A stretch of DNA of 12,597 nucleotides, taken from NCBI GenBank assembly GCA_022710505.1, contig JAKLGS010000016.1, positions 1-12,597 on the forward strand, given 5' to 3'. Below the pieces are notes generated by a model. The model was not told where the DNA came from. It worked only from the letters and a program-made list of their open reading frames with translations, and ran no database searches. Below, one piece after another: positions 1 through 6,609 of the stretch. This DNA comes from Patescibacteria group bacterium. GTDB taxonomy: Bacteria > Patescibacteriota > WWE3 > UBA101185 > UBA10185. Position numbers and translations under genes: made by a program. Numbering within the stretch: position 1 is the first letter of the stretch; each line of letters starts with the position of its first letter.

Positions 1-551
1 GTAGGGCAAAATAATGAAGTTCTGGTACCTTCATAAATCAAACCCTTTTCATAAATTTGTTTAAAAGCCCACATAACGCTTTCCATATACTTTTGGTCAG
101 TTGTTCTATAGGCATTTTTGAAATCAACCCATCTTCCGATTTTATCTACATACCACTCCCATTCTGCTGAGATTCTTGAAGTGTATTCGTAACAAGCTTG
201 AGTAAATTTCTCTAATCCATAACTTTCAATATCCCTTCTATTTTCAATTCCCAGCTCCTCCTGTACCCTATTTTCAACAGTTAAACCATGAGCATCCCAA
301 CCCCAAACCCTCTCAACTCTTTTTCCTTTCATAGTCCAAAATCTAGGAATAACATCTTTTGCTATTGAAACAAGTAAATGTCCGTAATGAGGAAGACCTG
401 AAATAAAAGGAGGACCATCATAAAAAACATACAAATTATCTTCAGGATTTTTCTCTACAGATTTCTTAAAAATATTGTTTTTTTTCCAATAAGATAATAT
501 CTCATCTTCCATTTCTGGTATTTGCTTTTTATCAGGTAATTTAAACGACAT
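1..551 (-). CDS. ileS: Isoleucyl-tRNA synthetase, N-terminal part (type 2), cut by window edge
   Basis: This is the first 183 codons of a class I aminoacyl-tRNA synthetase that charges tRNA-Ile in the cytoplasm. The reading frame is open to the left edge. The start is an ATG beginning MSFKLPDKKQ. The ATP-binding HIGH signature appears at about residues 54-58 as PHYGH inside a DGPPFISGLPHYGH block, followed by GWDAHGL at 84-90 and the basic and aromatic residues leading to LIYEGTRTSLFCP. The HYGH form with an aromatic residue, and the GLP before it, match the eukaryote-like type 2 IleRS; ordinary bacterial type 1 enzymes have HIGH. ValRS was considered, but the DGPPF..GLPHYGHLL context favours IleRS. 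The editing domain, KMSKS motif and anticodon domain lie outside the window. No Shine-Dalgarno sequence precedes the start. It is the third gene after the adenosyltransferase and the small membrane ORF, 37 bases downstream of the latter. Confidence 0.93.
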   Translation of the reverse strand, partial: MSFKLPDKKQIPEMEDEILSYWKKNNIFKKSVEKNPEDNLYVFYDGPPFISGLPHYGHLLVSIAKDVIPRFWTMKGKRVERVWGWDAHGLTVENRVQEELGIENRRDIESYGLEKFTQACYEYTSRISAEWEWYVDKIGRWVDFKNAYRTTDQKYMESVMWAFKQIYEKGLIYEGTRTSLFCP

Positions 552-559
552 AATAAAAT

Positions 560-588
560 ATATTACATTAAATTAGACCATTAACCAA
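560..588 (-). promoter_or_regulatory. Possible promoter just before ileS
   Basis: On the minus strand a TTGGTT (588-583) is separated by 17 bases from TAATAT (565-560). The predicted start of transcription would fall within a few bases of the ileS ATG, giving a nearly leaderless message, which would fit the missing Shine-Dalgarno. The region is very AT-rich and such matches arise by chance, so this is only a candidate. ileS may simply be read from the upstream promoter at 1298-1325. Confidence 0.25.
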
Positions 589-726
589 TTATTCGGTTAT
601 TAAAAACTCACTACCAGTGTGTTCATTAAAATAAACATCTGTCTTTTTGGCGTTAATAAATAATATTGCCATTAAAGCAAACAACGACATAAATATGATA
701 AACAGGAAGAAATAATACTTTTTCAC
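589..726 (-). CDS. Small single-pass membrane protein, 45 aa, unknown function
   Basis: I do not recognise this protein. It is an open frame starting at GTG (726-724), whose bases overlap the TGA stop of the adenosyltransferase gene in a GTGA arrangement, the classic four-base overlap of translationally coupled genes. The product begins MKKYYFFLF, has one strongly hydrophobic segment at about residues 4-25 (rich in Phe, Leu, Ile, Met), then a short polar tail of about 20 residues ending in EFLITE. Two lysines before the segment and two after it leave the topology open; a lipobox is absent. An uncleaved signal anchor, or less likely a signal peptide, fits. Support for the gene is the stop/start overlap, the coherent membrane-protein composition and its filling of nearly all the space before ileS. 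An internal ATG (codon 13) would destroy the membrane segment, so GTG is preferred. No clear Shine-Dalgarno is present. Confidence 0.6.
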   Translation of the reverse strand: MKKYYFFLFIIFMSLFALMAILFINAKKTDVYFNEHTGSEFLITE

Positions 727-1274
727 GACTCTTTATTGTTCCAGATTATATCCTTAAAGCCAAGCTTTTTATTTGAGTATCTCGCCATTACGAATAAGAG
801 GTCAGACAGCCTGTTTAAATATTTACCAATAAACAATTTATTCTTATCTTTTTTTAAATATTGAAAAACCATTCTTTCAAGTTTTCTGCAAGTTACGCGT
901 GATAAATGTAAAAAGCTGCTCTCCCTACATCCTCCTGGAAGAATAAAACTCTCAAGAGGGTCATTTTTATTATTAAAATAATCAATTACCTCTTCTAACT
1001 CTTTAATTCTGTTTTCCCACTTTTCAACAGACTCTTTTGATATTCTTTCATTTGATGAAATAACTGATCCTAATGAAAATAAGTCTTTCTGAACTTCTTT
1101 TGCAACTTTCCTCACATCATCTAATCTGGCTGAGTGAAGAAAGCCCAAGGAAACTTCTAACTCATCGAAAGTTCCCAAAACATCAAAAATAAATTCGGTT
1201 TTAGAAATTTTTTTAAACATATTTGATAAGGAGGTAAATCCTAAATCCCCTTCTTTTGTATATATTTTATACAT
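723..1274 (-). CDS. pduO: ATP:cob(I)alamin adenosyltransferase, PduO type
   Basis: A cytoplasmic enzyme of 183 residues, the usual length for the single-domain family, which transfers the adenosyl group of ATP to cob(I)alamin to make adenosylcobalamin. Visible signatures are the N-terminal ATP-binding IYTKEGDLGFTSL (4-16), a Lys pair in the KKISK region (21-25), GTFDELE (34-40, family form GTVDELN with Asn replaced by Glu), LPGG (112-115), HLSRVTCRKLER (123-134, with the conserved Arg and Glu residues) and YLNRLSDLLFVMAR (152-165). It lies 85 bases downstream of the adenosylcobalamin-dependent ribonucleotide reductase, so the likely job is to supply that cofactor from a scavenged corrinoid; that link is inference from context. 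A good promoter-like sequence directly upstream suggests its own transcription start. No Shine-Dalgarno precedes the ATG. Its TGA stop overlaps the GTG of the small membrane ORF. Confidence 0.92.
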   Translation of the reverse strand: MYKIYTKEGDLGFTSLSNMFKKISKTEFIFDVLGTFDELEVSLGFLHSARLDDVRKVAKEVQKDLFSLGSVISSNERISKESVEKWENRIKELEEVIDYFNNKNDPLESFILPGGCRESSFLHLSRVTCRKLERMVFQYLKKDKNKLFIGKYLNRLSDLLFVMARYSNKKLGFKDIIWNNKES

Positions 1275-1297
1275 ATGAAATAGGACAGAATGGCATC

Positions 1298-1325
1298 AAT
1301 ATACCCTAAAATAGGCTGCAGTCAA
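1298..1325 (-). promoter_or_regulatory. Candidate sigma70-type promoter of the pduO unit
   Basis: On the minus strand TTGACT (1325-1320, five of six to the -35 consensus) is followed after 16 bases by TATATT (1303-1298, five of six to the -10 consensus). Transcription would start near 1291, leaving an untranslated leader of about 17 bases before the pduO ATG at 1274. This is the best promoter match in the intergenic regions of the window. No hairpin terminator for nrdJ is visible between its stop and this site, so read-through from nrdJ is also possible. Confidence 0.5.
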
Positions 1326-1341
1326 TCAGAATATTCTAATT
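1324..1341. promoter_or_regulatory. 18-base imperfect palindrome abutting the pduO -35 box, possible operator
   Basis: The plus strand reads AATCAGAATATTCTAATT. The central ten bases AGAATATTCT (1328-1337) form a perfect palindrome, and the flanking AAT/ATT extend it with one mismatched pair, so 16 of 18 positions are symmetric. It overlaps the last two bases of the -35 hexamer. A dimeric regulator could bind here. The low GC content makes it an unlikely terminator. Function is inferred only from symmetry and position, and AT-rich palindromes of this size can arise by chance. Confidence 0.3.
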
Positions 1342-1359
1342 AACCAAGTATATTAAGAA

Positions 1360-3939
1360 CTAACAAACAGAGTATCCACAAAGGTAGCATTTAGCACAAC
1401 CCTCTTCTTTGATGAAGGAATAATTTCCGCAATCAGGGCATACATCGATATTTCCGGTTACAGGATTTAAACTTACCTCGCTGGCATCACTACGTATGTT
1501 TAAGTATTCTGTGTTTATTTTTGTACTTATAAAATTATCCCCGTTTCCATTTGACTGATTTTTTAACAAAGAATACCCAAGTTCTTCAGACAATACTTTT
1601 GCCACAGCATCAGGAATGGAACTAACTTTATTTTTTCCAAAACCTACCGATCTACTACCGCCGATACCTCCTAATTGAGAAATAATCTCAGTTACAGCAT
1701 TTTCTGATGCCCCGGGAACTCTAAGCCAACCACTAACTAATCTACCTAAACCTTCAGATAATGCAGAAACATCAGTACCTGCCTTTCCAACATTAATAAA
1801 TACCTCAAAAGGCCTGCCGTTAGAATCCTTATTTATTGTAATAAAAGCTTTTCCTTGAGGTGTTTTTACACAGTAAGTTGAACCATTTAATCTATACTCA
1901 CGTTCTAATTTAACATCAGAGGGTTTTTCTACGATTAATTTTTCTTCATTATTTGTAATTTCTTTTGATACATCTTTATTGGCATCAATTTTTCCTTCTT
2001 CCACCGGTTTTTCACCATCGGATTTACCACCTTCGGTTGTTGATTCTTTTTTTTCTTGTGTAACTAATACCTCTTCTTGTCTACTGCCCGAAACATATAC
2101 TGTTAAACCTTTACAACCCAATTTCCAACCCATCATATATACTTTTTCGACATCCTCGGGAACTGCTGTTGGGGGTAAATTACATGTCTTAGAAATTGAG
2201 TTATCTACAAATCTCTGCAAAGAAGCTTGCATATAAATATGTTCTTCTGGCGTAATATCACCTGATACCACAAATGTATGTCGTAGATCATCGGGTAAAT
2301 CTTTTATACTTTGACACGAACCTACTCGAATTATCTCATCAATAATCTCTCTTCTCTTAACATCACTCATGTCTATATCGTCTAACGCTTTTTGAAATGA
2401 CGGGCTGACATAGGTCAGAGTCATTTTCTCCAAGTCACCTGCTGCTTGGTAGACATTTCTAAGATAAGCAAGTGCAAAAACTGGCTCACACCCATAACCC
2501 TCTACTCCAGCAACAGTAGAAATGGTACCTGTTGGGGCTACCGTTGTAACAGCAGCATTTCTTAAACCATACAGTCTTATTCCGTTCGTTATTTCACTCC
2601 AATCGATGGCGGGCCTTTCCCAGCCAAACGAAAAACTCTTTAATGGTGTGGGAGGAGTCCAAACTAAATTAGATGGATTGAAGATACTGTCTTTGATAGC
2701 TGGGAAAGGCCCTCTCTCTTTTGCCAACTCTATAGACGCTTTCATAGCGTGAAAGCGAATAAATTCCATCACCTGCCCTGCTAAATCCTGTGCCTCCTCG
2801 CTACCGTACCTTACTCCCAAAACATAAAACAAATCAGCTAAACCCATAATTCCTAAACCAATTCTTCTATTTTGATGGGCTGCCTCTTTTAATTGAGGTA
2901 CTGCCGGAACATATTTATTTGCACTTACTACGTTATCTAAAAACCTTGTGGAAAGTATTACAGTTTTTCTTAATTCTTCCCAATCTATTTTATTGTCACT
3001 TGTAATATGCTCGGATAAATTTATTGATCCCAAGCAACAGTTTTCATAAGGGCCAAGCCACTGCTCCCCGCATGGATTTGTAGCTTCCAATTCATAAAGG
3101 CTGGGAACAGGGTTATCTTTATTAGCCGTATCAATAAATAGAACTCCGGGTTCTCCGTTTTTATATGCATTTTCAACTATTAGATCAAATATCTCTCTGG
3201 CTTTCGGAGTTTCCACAATCTCTTTTGTATGAGGATCAAAAATTTCATATGTTTCATCTTTTTCAACAGCTTCTAAAAATTTATCTGTTAAAGCAACGGA
3301 TATATTAAAATTTGATAGTTTTCCTTCAGTAGTTTTAGCTGTAATAAACTCTCTTATATCCGGATGATCTACTCTCAATATTCCCATATTTGCGCCTTTT
3401 CTTACCCCGCCTTGAGCTATTACACCAAAAGCACCGTTATATGCCTCCATAAATCCCACAGGCCCAGTGGACAAACCGTTGCTCGTTGAAATTCTCGACC
3501 CCTTGGCTCTTAATCTTGAAAATGAAAAGCCATTTCCGCCACCGGATTGCTGAATCAGTGCTGCGTTTCTTAATGTCTGAAAAATTCCATCTCTGCTTTT
3601 TCCAAGGTCGTCTTCCACCGGCAATACAAAACAAGCAGCCAATTGTCCGATGGGAGTTCCCGCTCCAGTAAATGTAGGAGAGTTAGGAAAAAATTTTTTG
3701 GTGGAAATTAGATTATAAAACTCAATGGAGGTTTTTTCAGGATTTCTATAAGGCTCATCCGGTTCGGCGATCGCGTTTGCCACTCTTTGAAACATATCCT
3801 CGGGGGTTTCTTCGATCTCACCTAATTTATTTCTCCTTAAATATCTTTTTTCTAAAATAGTTCTTCCGTTTTCTGAAAAGTCTATTTTTTCATTTTTCTG
3901 TAAATCCGACTCATCATTAAAATAAAGATACGAATTCAT
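1360..3939 (-). CDS. nrdJ: Class II adenosylcobalamin-dependent ribonucleotide reductase
   Basis: Reduces ribonucleotides to deoxyribonucleotides using a thiyl radical generated from adenosylcobalamin. The 859-residue protein carries the class II hallmarks: PNSPTFTGAG (85-94), AACFVLPVEDD (101-111) with redox Cys103, GGGNGFSFS (133-141), the radical/active-site NPCGE (288-292) with Cys290, YENCCLGSINL (298-308) with the second redox Cys301, and APTGTIS (468-474). Residues 620-680 are a charged, low-complexity linker. A TSCPD-like domain follows (about 683-790), with GRPFEVFINVGKAG at 708-721. The tail ends in a six-Cys ribbon (834, 837, 848, 851, 854, 859), typical of the thiol-shuttling C-terminus of this family. 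I see no N-terminal ATP-cone, so allosteric activity control by that domain seems absent. It stands between the division operon and the cobalamin adenosyltransferase gene. No Shine-Dalgarno precedes the ATG. Confidence 0.96.
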   Translation of the reverse strand: MNSYLYFNDESDLQKNEKIDFSENGRTILEKRYLRRNKLGEIEETPEDMFQRVANAIAEPDEPYRNPEKTSIEFYNLISTKKFFPNSPTFTGAGTPIGQLAACFVLPVEDDLGKSRDGIFQTLRNAALIQQSGGGNGFSFSRLRAKGSRISTSNGLSTGPVGFMEAYNGAFGVIAQGGVRKGANMGILRVDHPDIREFITAKTTEGKLSNFNISVALTDKFLEAVEKDETYEIFDPHTKEIVETPKAREIFDLIVENAYKNGEPGVLFIDTANKDNPVPSLYELEATNPCGEQWLGPYENCCLGSINLSEHITSDNKIDWEELRKTVILSTRFLDNVVSANKYVPAVPQLKEAAHQNRRIGLGIMGLADLFYVLGVRYGSEEAQDLAGQVMEFIRFHAMKASIELAKERGPFPAIKDSIFNPSNLVWTPPTPLKSFSFGWERPAIDWSEITNGIRLYGLRNAAVTTVAPTGTISTVAGVEGYGCEPVFALAYLRNVYQAAGDLEKMTLTYVSPSFQKALDDIDMSDVKRREIIDEIIRVGSCQSIKDLPDDLRHTFVVSGDITPEEHIYMQASLQRFVDNSISKTCNLPPTAVPEDVEKVYMMGWKLGCKGLTVYVSGSRQEEVLVTQEKKESTTEGGKSDGEKPVEEGKIDANKDVSKEITNNEEKLIVEKPSDVKLEREYRLNGSTYCVKTPQGKAFITINKDSNGRPFEVFINVGKAGTDVSALSEGLGRLVSGWLRVPGASENAVTEIISQLGGIGGSRSVGFGKNKVSSIPDAVAKVLSEELGYSLLKNQSNGNGDNFISTKINTEYLNIRSDASEVSLNPVTGNIDVCPDCGNYSFIKEEGCAKCYLCGYSVC

Positions 3940-3954
3940 TTTTATTATTATTTA

Positions 3955-4004
3955 GTGAGTTAAAAACCTCTGCTGCCCTAAATACACAAAGGCCAACAAC
4001 TCAC
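3955..4004 (-). promoter_or_regulatory. Nested stem structure in the nrdJ leader, possible cis-regulatory RNA
   Basis: In the minus-strand transcript GUGAGUU (4004-3998) can pair perfectly with AACUCAC (3961-3955), with one further G-U pair inside. The enclosed bases hold a second hairpin, GCCUU (3993-3989) with AGGGC (3979-3975), one of its five pairs being G-U, around a nine-base loop. The outer stem ends 15 bases before the nrdJ start codon, close enough to affect ribosome loading. I see no cobalamin riboswitch signature (no GCCACUG B12 box), so it is not a recognised class. It could be a chance fold. Confidence 0.3.
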
Positions 4005-4054
4005 AAGAAATTTTATACTTTTATCTTCAAAAGGAATTTTTACTGCCTATCGTT

Positions 4055-4084
4055 AATATAACCAAAATTTTATTAAAAATCCAA
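4055..4084 (-). promoter_or_regulatory. Candidate promoter of nrdJ
   Basis: On the minus strand TTGGAT (4084-4079) is followed by an 18-base AT-rich spacer and TATATT (4060-4055). Transcription would begin near 4048, giving a leader of about 110 bases that contains the nested stem at 3955-4004. The 219-base gap between ftsZ and nrdJ is the longest in the window, which makes a separate promoter plausible. I find no convincing intrinsic terminator after ftsZ, so part of the nrdJ message could come from the division operon. Confidence 0.4.
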
Positions 4085-4158
4085 GCAGTGAATATTAGAC
4101 AATTTGATAATATTTAGTGTAATTAAGACTGGAAACGTAGTTTTTATAAGTAGGATTT

Positions 4159-5301
4159 CTATTTACCTCTTAAAAATGCCGGTATGTCGTATTTACTTTC
4201 AAACTCACCTTCAAAATCTTCGGGCTTGAACATATCTTTTGGCTTTTCCGGAATTGATTTCGGCTCCTCTTTTTTAATATATTGTTCTTCCGCAGGAGCA
4301 GGCTTAGGCAAATTTCTTTCCACAAATCCGTACCCCAAATCTTCCTGTTTTACATCAAAACCAGTTGCAATAACTGTAATTTTAACCTGACCGGAAATTC
4401 TTGGATCAATAGTTGTTCCAAATATAATATTCGCTTCGTCATTGGCAATATTTCTAATAATATTAGCGGCCTTATCAACCTCTTTCATTGTTAAGTCAGA
4501 ACCACCGATAACATTGAATAAAATACCTTTTGCGTCTTCGACTGATTGTTCTAATAAAGGTGATGAAATTGCAGCTTTTGCAGCAAGTTCCGCTCTATTT
4601 TCCCCGGTACCTATACCTATGCCCATAAGTGCTGTACCGGCATCTTTCATAATAGTTTTAACATCCGCAAAATCCACATTTATTAATCCCGGCATAACTA
4701 TTAAATCTGAAATACCCTGAACTCCCTGATTCAAAACGCTATCGGAAAGTTTGAACGCTTCAATAATAGACATATTTTCATCTGCAACTTCCAATAACCT
4801 TTGATTGGGAATAGTAATTAAAGCATCAACCTCATCCCTAAGTTCAGATATACCTATTTCTGCATTTTTCATTCTCAAAGCACCCTCAAAAGGAAATGGT
4901 TTTGTAACTACACCAATTGTAAGGGCACCCATCTCTTTAGCAATTCTTGCTACAACCGGCGAGGCACCGGTACCTGTACCGCCCCCCATACCTGCTGTAA
5001 TAAATATCATGTCGGCTCCGTCAAGATGCTCTTTTATTAAATCAACAGATTCCTCAGCTGCTTTCCTGCCAATTTCCGGGTTTGCTCCAGAACCCAAACC
5101 ATTTGTTATTTCCTGACCAATAGGTACTTTAACCACCGCCTTGTTAACTGATAAATCTTGGGCATCGGTATTAATTGCAATAAATTCAACACCGGTAATC
5201 TGGCCGGATTCAATCATTGAATTTATTACGTTTCCTCCAGCCCCGCCAATACCTAAAACTTTTATTTTTGCGAAATTTTCAACTTCAGGCTTTACTTGCA
5301 T
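4159..5301 (-). CDS. ftsZ: Cell division GTPase FtsZ
   Basis: Tubulin-like GTPase that polymerises into the division ring at midcell. At 380 residues it has normal length. Visible are the N-terminal nucleotide-binding GIGGAGGN (17-24), NTDAQDL (44-50), the tubulin signature GGGTGTG (106-112), KPFPFEG (134-140), the T7 synergy loop NVDFADV (208-214) whose acidic residues activate the neighbouring subunit, a variable charged and Pro-rich linker (about 330-368), and the conserved C-terminal peptide YDIPAFLRG (371-379) that binds FtsA and other partners. A small oddity is IPNQRLL (164-170), where most FtsZ have IPNDRLL. It follows ftsA by 43 bases, as in many bacteria. The start is preceded by an A-rich stretch without Shine-Dalgarno. 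A weak hairpin lies at the end of ftsA, so separate tuning of ftsZ is possible. Confidence 0.98.
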   Translation of the reverse strand: MQVKPEVENFAKIKVLGIGGAGGNVINSMIESGQITGVEFIAINTDAQDLSVNKAVVKVPIGQEITNGLGSGANPEIGRKAAEESVDLIKEHLDGADMIFITAGMGGGTGTGASPVVARIAKEMGALTIGVVTKPFPFEGALRMKNAEIGISELRDEVDALITIPNQRLLEVADENMSIIEAFKLSDSVLNQGVQGISDLIVMPGLINVDFADVKTIMKDAGTALMGIGIGTGENRAELAAKAAISSPLLEQSVEDAKGILFNVIGGSDLTMKEVDKAANIIRNIANDEANIIFGTTIDPRISGQVKITVIATGFDVKQEDLGYGFVERNLPKPAPAEEQYIKKEEPKSIPEKPKDMFKPEDFEGEFESKYDIPAFLRGK

Positions 5302-5332
5302 TATTTATTTTTTGGGCAGATTAATTAATTTT

Positions 5333-5356
5333 AAAAAAATACTTCTAGGGCAGAAG
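5333..5356 (-). terminator. Weak hairpin with U-tract at the ftsA/ftsZ junction
   Basis: The minus-strand transcript reads CUUCU, a five-base loop GCCCU, then AGAAG (stem arms 5356-5352 and 5346-5342), followed after two bases by seven U residues (5339-5333). The arrangement resembles an intrinsic terminator, but the stem is only five pairs with two G-C, and it covers the ftsA stop codon. At most it may lower read-through or act as a processing site between ftsA and ftsZ. Confidence 0.25.
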
Positions 5357-6598
5357 CGATTTAAGTTTTGATAGTATCTTAGAAGCGCCTTTCCTTATAC
5401 TACCGTTTTTATTATCAAATGACAATAGATTACTGCCTCTAAAGAGTTTAGCACCGTACAACACAGCTCCGACAGCGGAAGAAGAATCGGGTCCTTTTAT
5501 CTCATCTATTAAACCGGTTACTCCCTTAGGAACACCTATTCTAACAGGCATCTTTAAATTTACTTTTGCACTCTTTTCTGTACCTGCGGTCATAGCGGCT
5601 CCGCCGGTTATCACCACTCCCGCTGGGAGTTTACCACTTAACCCCGATCTTGTTACTTCTAAAGCAATGAGTCTGAATATTTCTTCTAATCTCGCGTTTA
5701 CAATCTTATAAAGCATTATTCTTGGAATTCTTTCGACCTCTAAATCAAATTCTGACACGTCAAAATCCTCGCCATCATCATGAATATCTGTTTTGGAAAT
5801 TAAAGCCTCGTTGCTAAGTCTTATTTTTATTTTTTCAGCGTCTTCAAGTCTTGACCTCAAACCTATTGCCAAATCACTAGTGATTAATTTCCCACCTATC
5901 GGCAGAACCGCCGAATGAATGGGACTTCCGTCCAAAAATGCGACCACCGACGTTGTACCACCACCAATGTCCACTAATAAAGTACCTAACTCTTTTTCAG
6001 TATCTGTTAATACGGCTTCTGCGGATGCTAAACCAGCATAGACAAGTTCGTCAACATCAATCGCAACCTTATTTACACACTTAGCAATATTTTTCATTGC
6101 AGTTGCAGAACCGTGTATTACATTTGTCTCAACCTCGAGCCTAACGCCTGACATTCCGACAGGATCCTTTATACCTTCCTGTGAGTTAACTACGAAATCT
6201 CTTGGGATAACATGAACTATTTCTCTTGTGGATGGCAAAGATACTGCCTGGGCAGCTTCAATTACTCTAGAAACATCTTCTTTAGTTATTTCTGAAGTTT
6301 CATTTGGGGAAACTGCAACAACACCGTGTGAATTTAGATTTTCAATGTGACTTCCATTCAAAGTTACAAAAGCATTTGAAATCGATACCCCCGCCATTCT
6401 TTCAGCTTTTTCTATGCTTTGTGATATGGCCTCAACCGAGCTGTCGATGTCAACAACATTACCTTTGTTTATACCTTTTGACGGTATGTTCCCGGAAACA
6501 CCTATTACTGAAACCTTGTTATCTGACACAGATGCAACAACAGTTGTAATTTTGGTAGATCCGATATCAATTCCTGTAATTATTTTCTCCCTAGACAT
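5345..6598 (-). CDS. ftsA: Cell division protein FtsA, actin-like membrane anchor of FtsZ
   Basis: Actin-family ATPase that tethers FtsZ filaments to the inner face of the membrane and recruits later division proteins. The 417-residue product shows phosphate loop 1 as GIDIGSTK (9-16), the SHS2/1C insertion region (about 80-165), phosphate loop 2 as VDIGGGTTS (209-217) and the adenosine motif TGGAA (331-335). The C-terminus, IRKGASKILSKLKSLLP (401-417), alternates basic and hydrophobic residues and fits the amphipathic membrane-targeting helix of FtsA, separated from the core by a short polar linker. This helix and the position between ftsQ and ftsZ separate it from MreB, PilM and DnaK relatives. 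The start ATG lies 11 bases after the ftsQ stop without an obvious Shine-Dalgarno, so coupling with ftsQ is likely. Confidence 0.97.
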   Translation of the reverse strand: MSREKIITGIDIGSTKITTVVASVSDNKVSVIGVSGNIPSKGINKGNVVDIDSSVEAISQSIEKAERMAGVSISNAFVTLNGSHIENLNSHGVVAVSPNETSEITKEDVSRVIEAAQAVSLPSTREIVHVIPRDFVVNSQEGIKDPVGMSGVRLEVETNVIHGSATAMKNIAKCVNKVAIDVDELVYAGLASAEAVLTDTEKELGTLLVDIGGGTTSVVAFLDGSPIHSAVLPIGGKLITSDLAIGLRSRLEDAEKIKIRLSNEALISKTDIHDDGEDFDVSEFDLEVERIPRIMLYKIVNARLEEIFRLIALEVTRSGLSGKLPAGVVITGGAAMTAGTEKSAKVNLKMPVRIGVPKGVTGLIDEIKGPDSSSAVGAVLYGAKLFRGSNLLSFDNKNGSIRKGASKILSKLKSLLP

Positions 6599-6609
6599 AG
6601 AGTTTTAAT

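Noticed and set aside
723..726. UGA recoding as glycine (SR1/Gracilibacteria code)
   Set aside because: UGA ends pduO at the normal family length, the frame beyond it gives no meaningful protein, and no gene contains an in-frame UGA.
1979..2752. Plus-strand open frames inside nrdJ
   Set aside because: They lie antisense to a strongly conserved, motif-rich gene, have no ribosome binding site and give no recognisable protein; they are shadows.
3940..4158. Cobalamin riboswitch before nrdJ
   Set aside because: The position would be ideal, but there is no GCCACUG B12 box or the conserved core of that class, and the leader from the candidate promoter is only about 110 bases.
4121..4158. Intrinsic terminator after ftsZ
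   Set aside because: I find no stem longer than about three pairs followed by a U-run in this stretch.
4184..5371. Five plus-strand open frames across ftsZ
   Set aside because: All are antisense to ftsZ (the last also running past its start), overlap one another in different frames and show low-complexity Ser/Pro/Ile composition typical of antisense reading.
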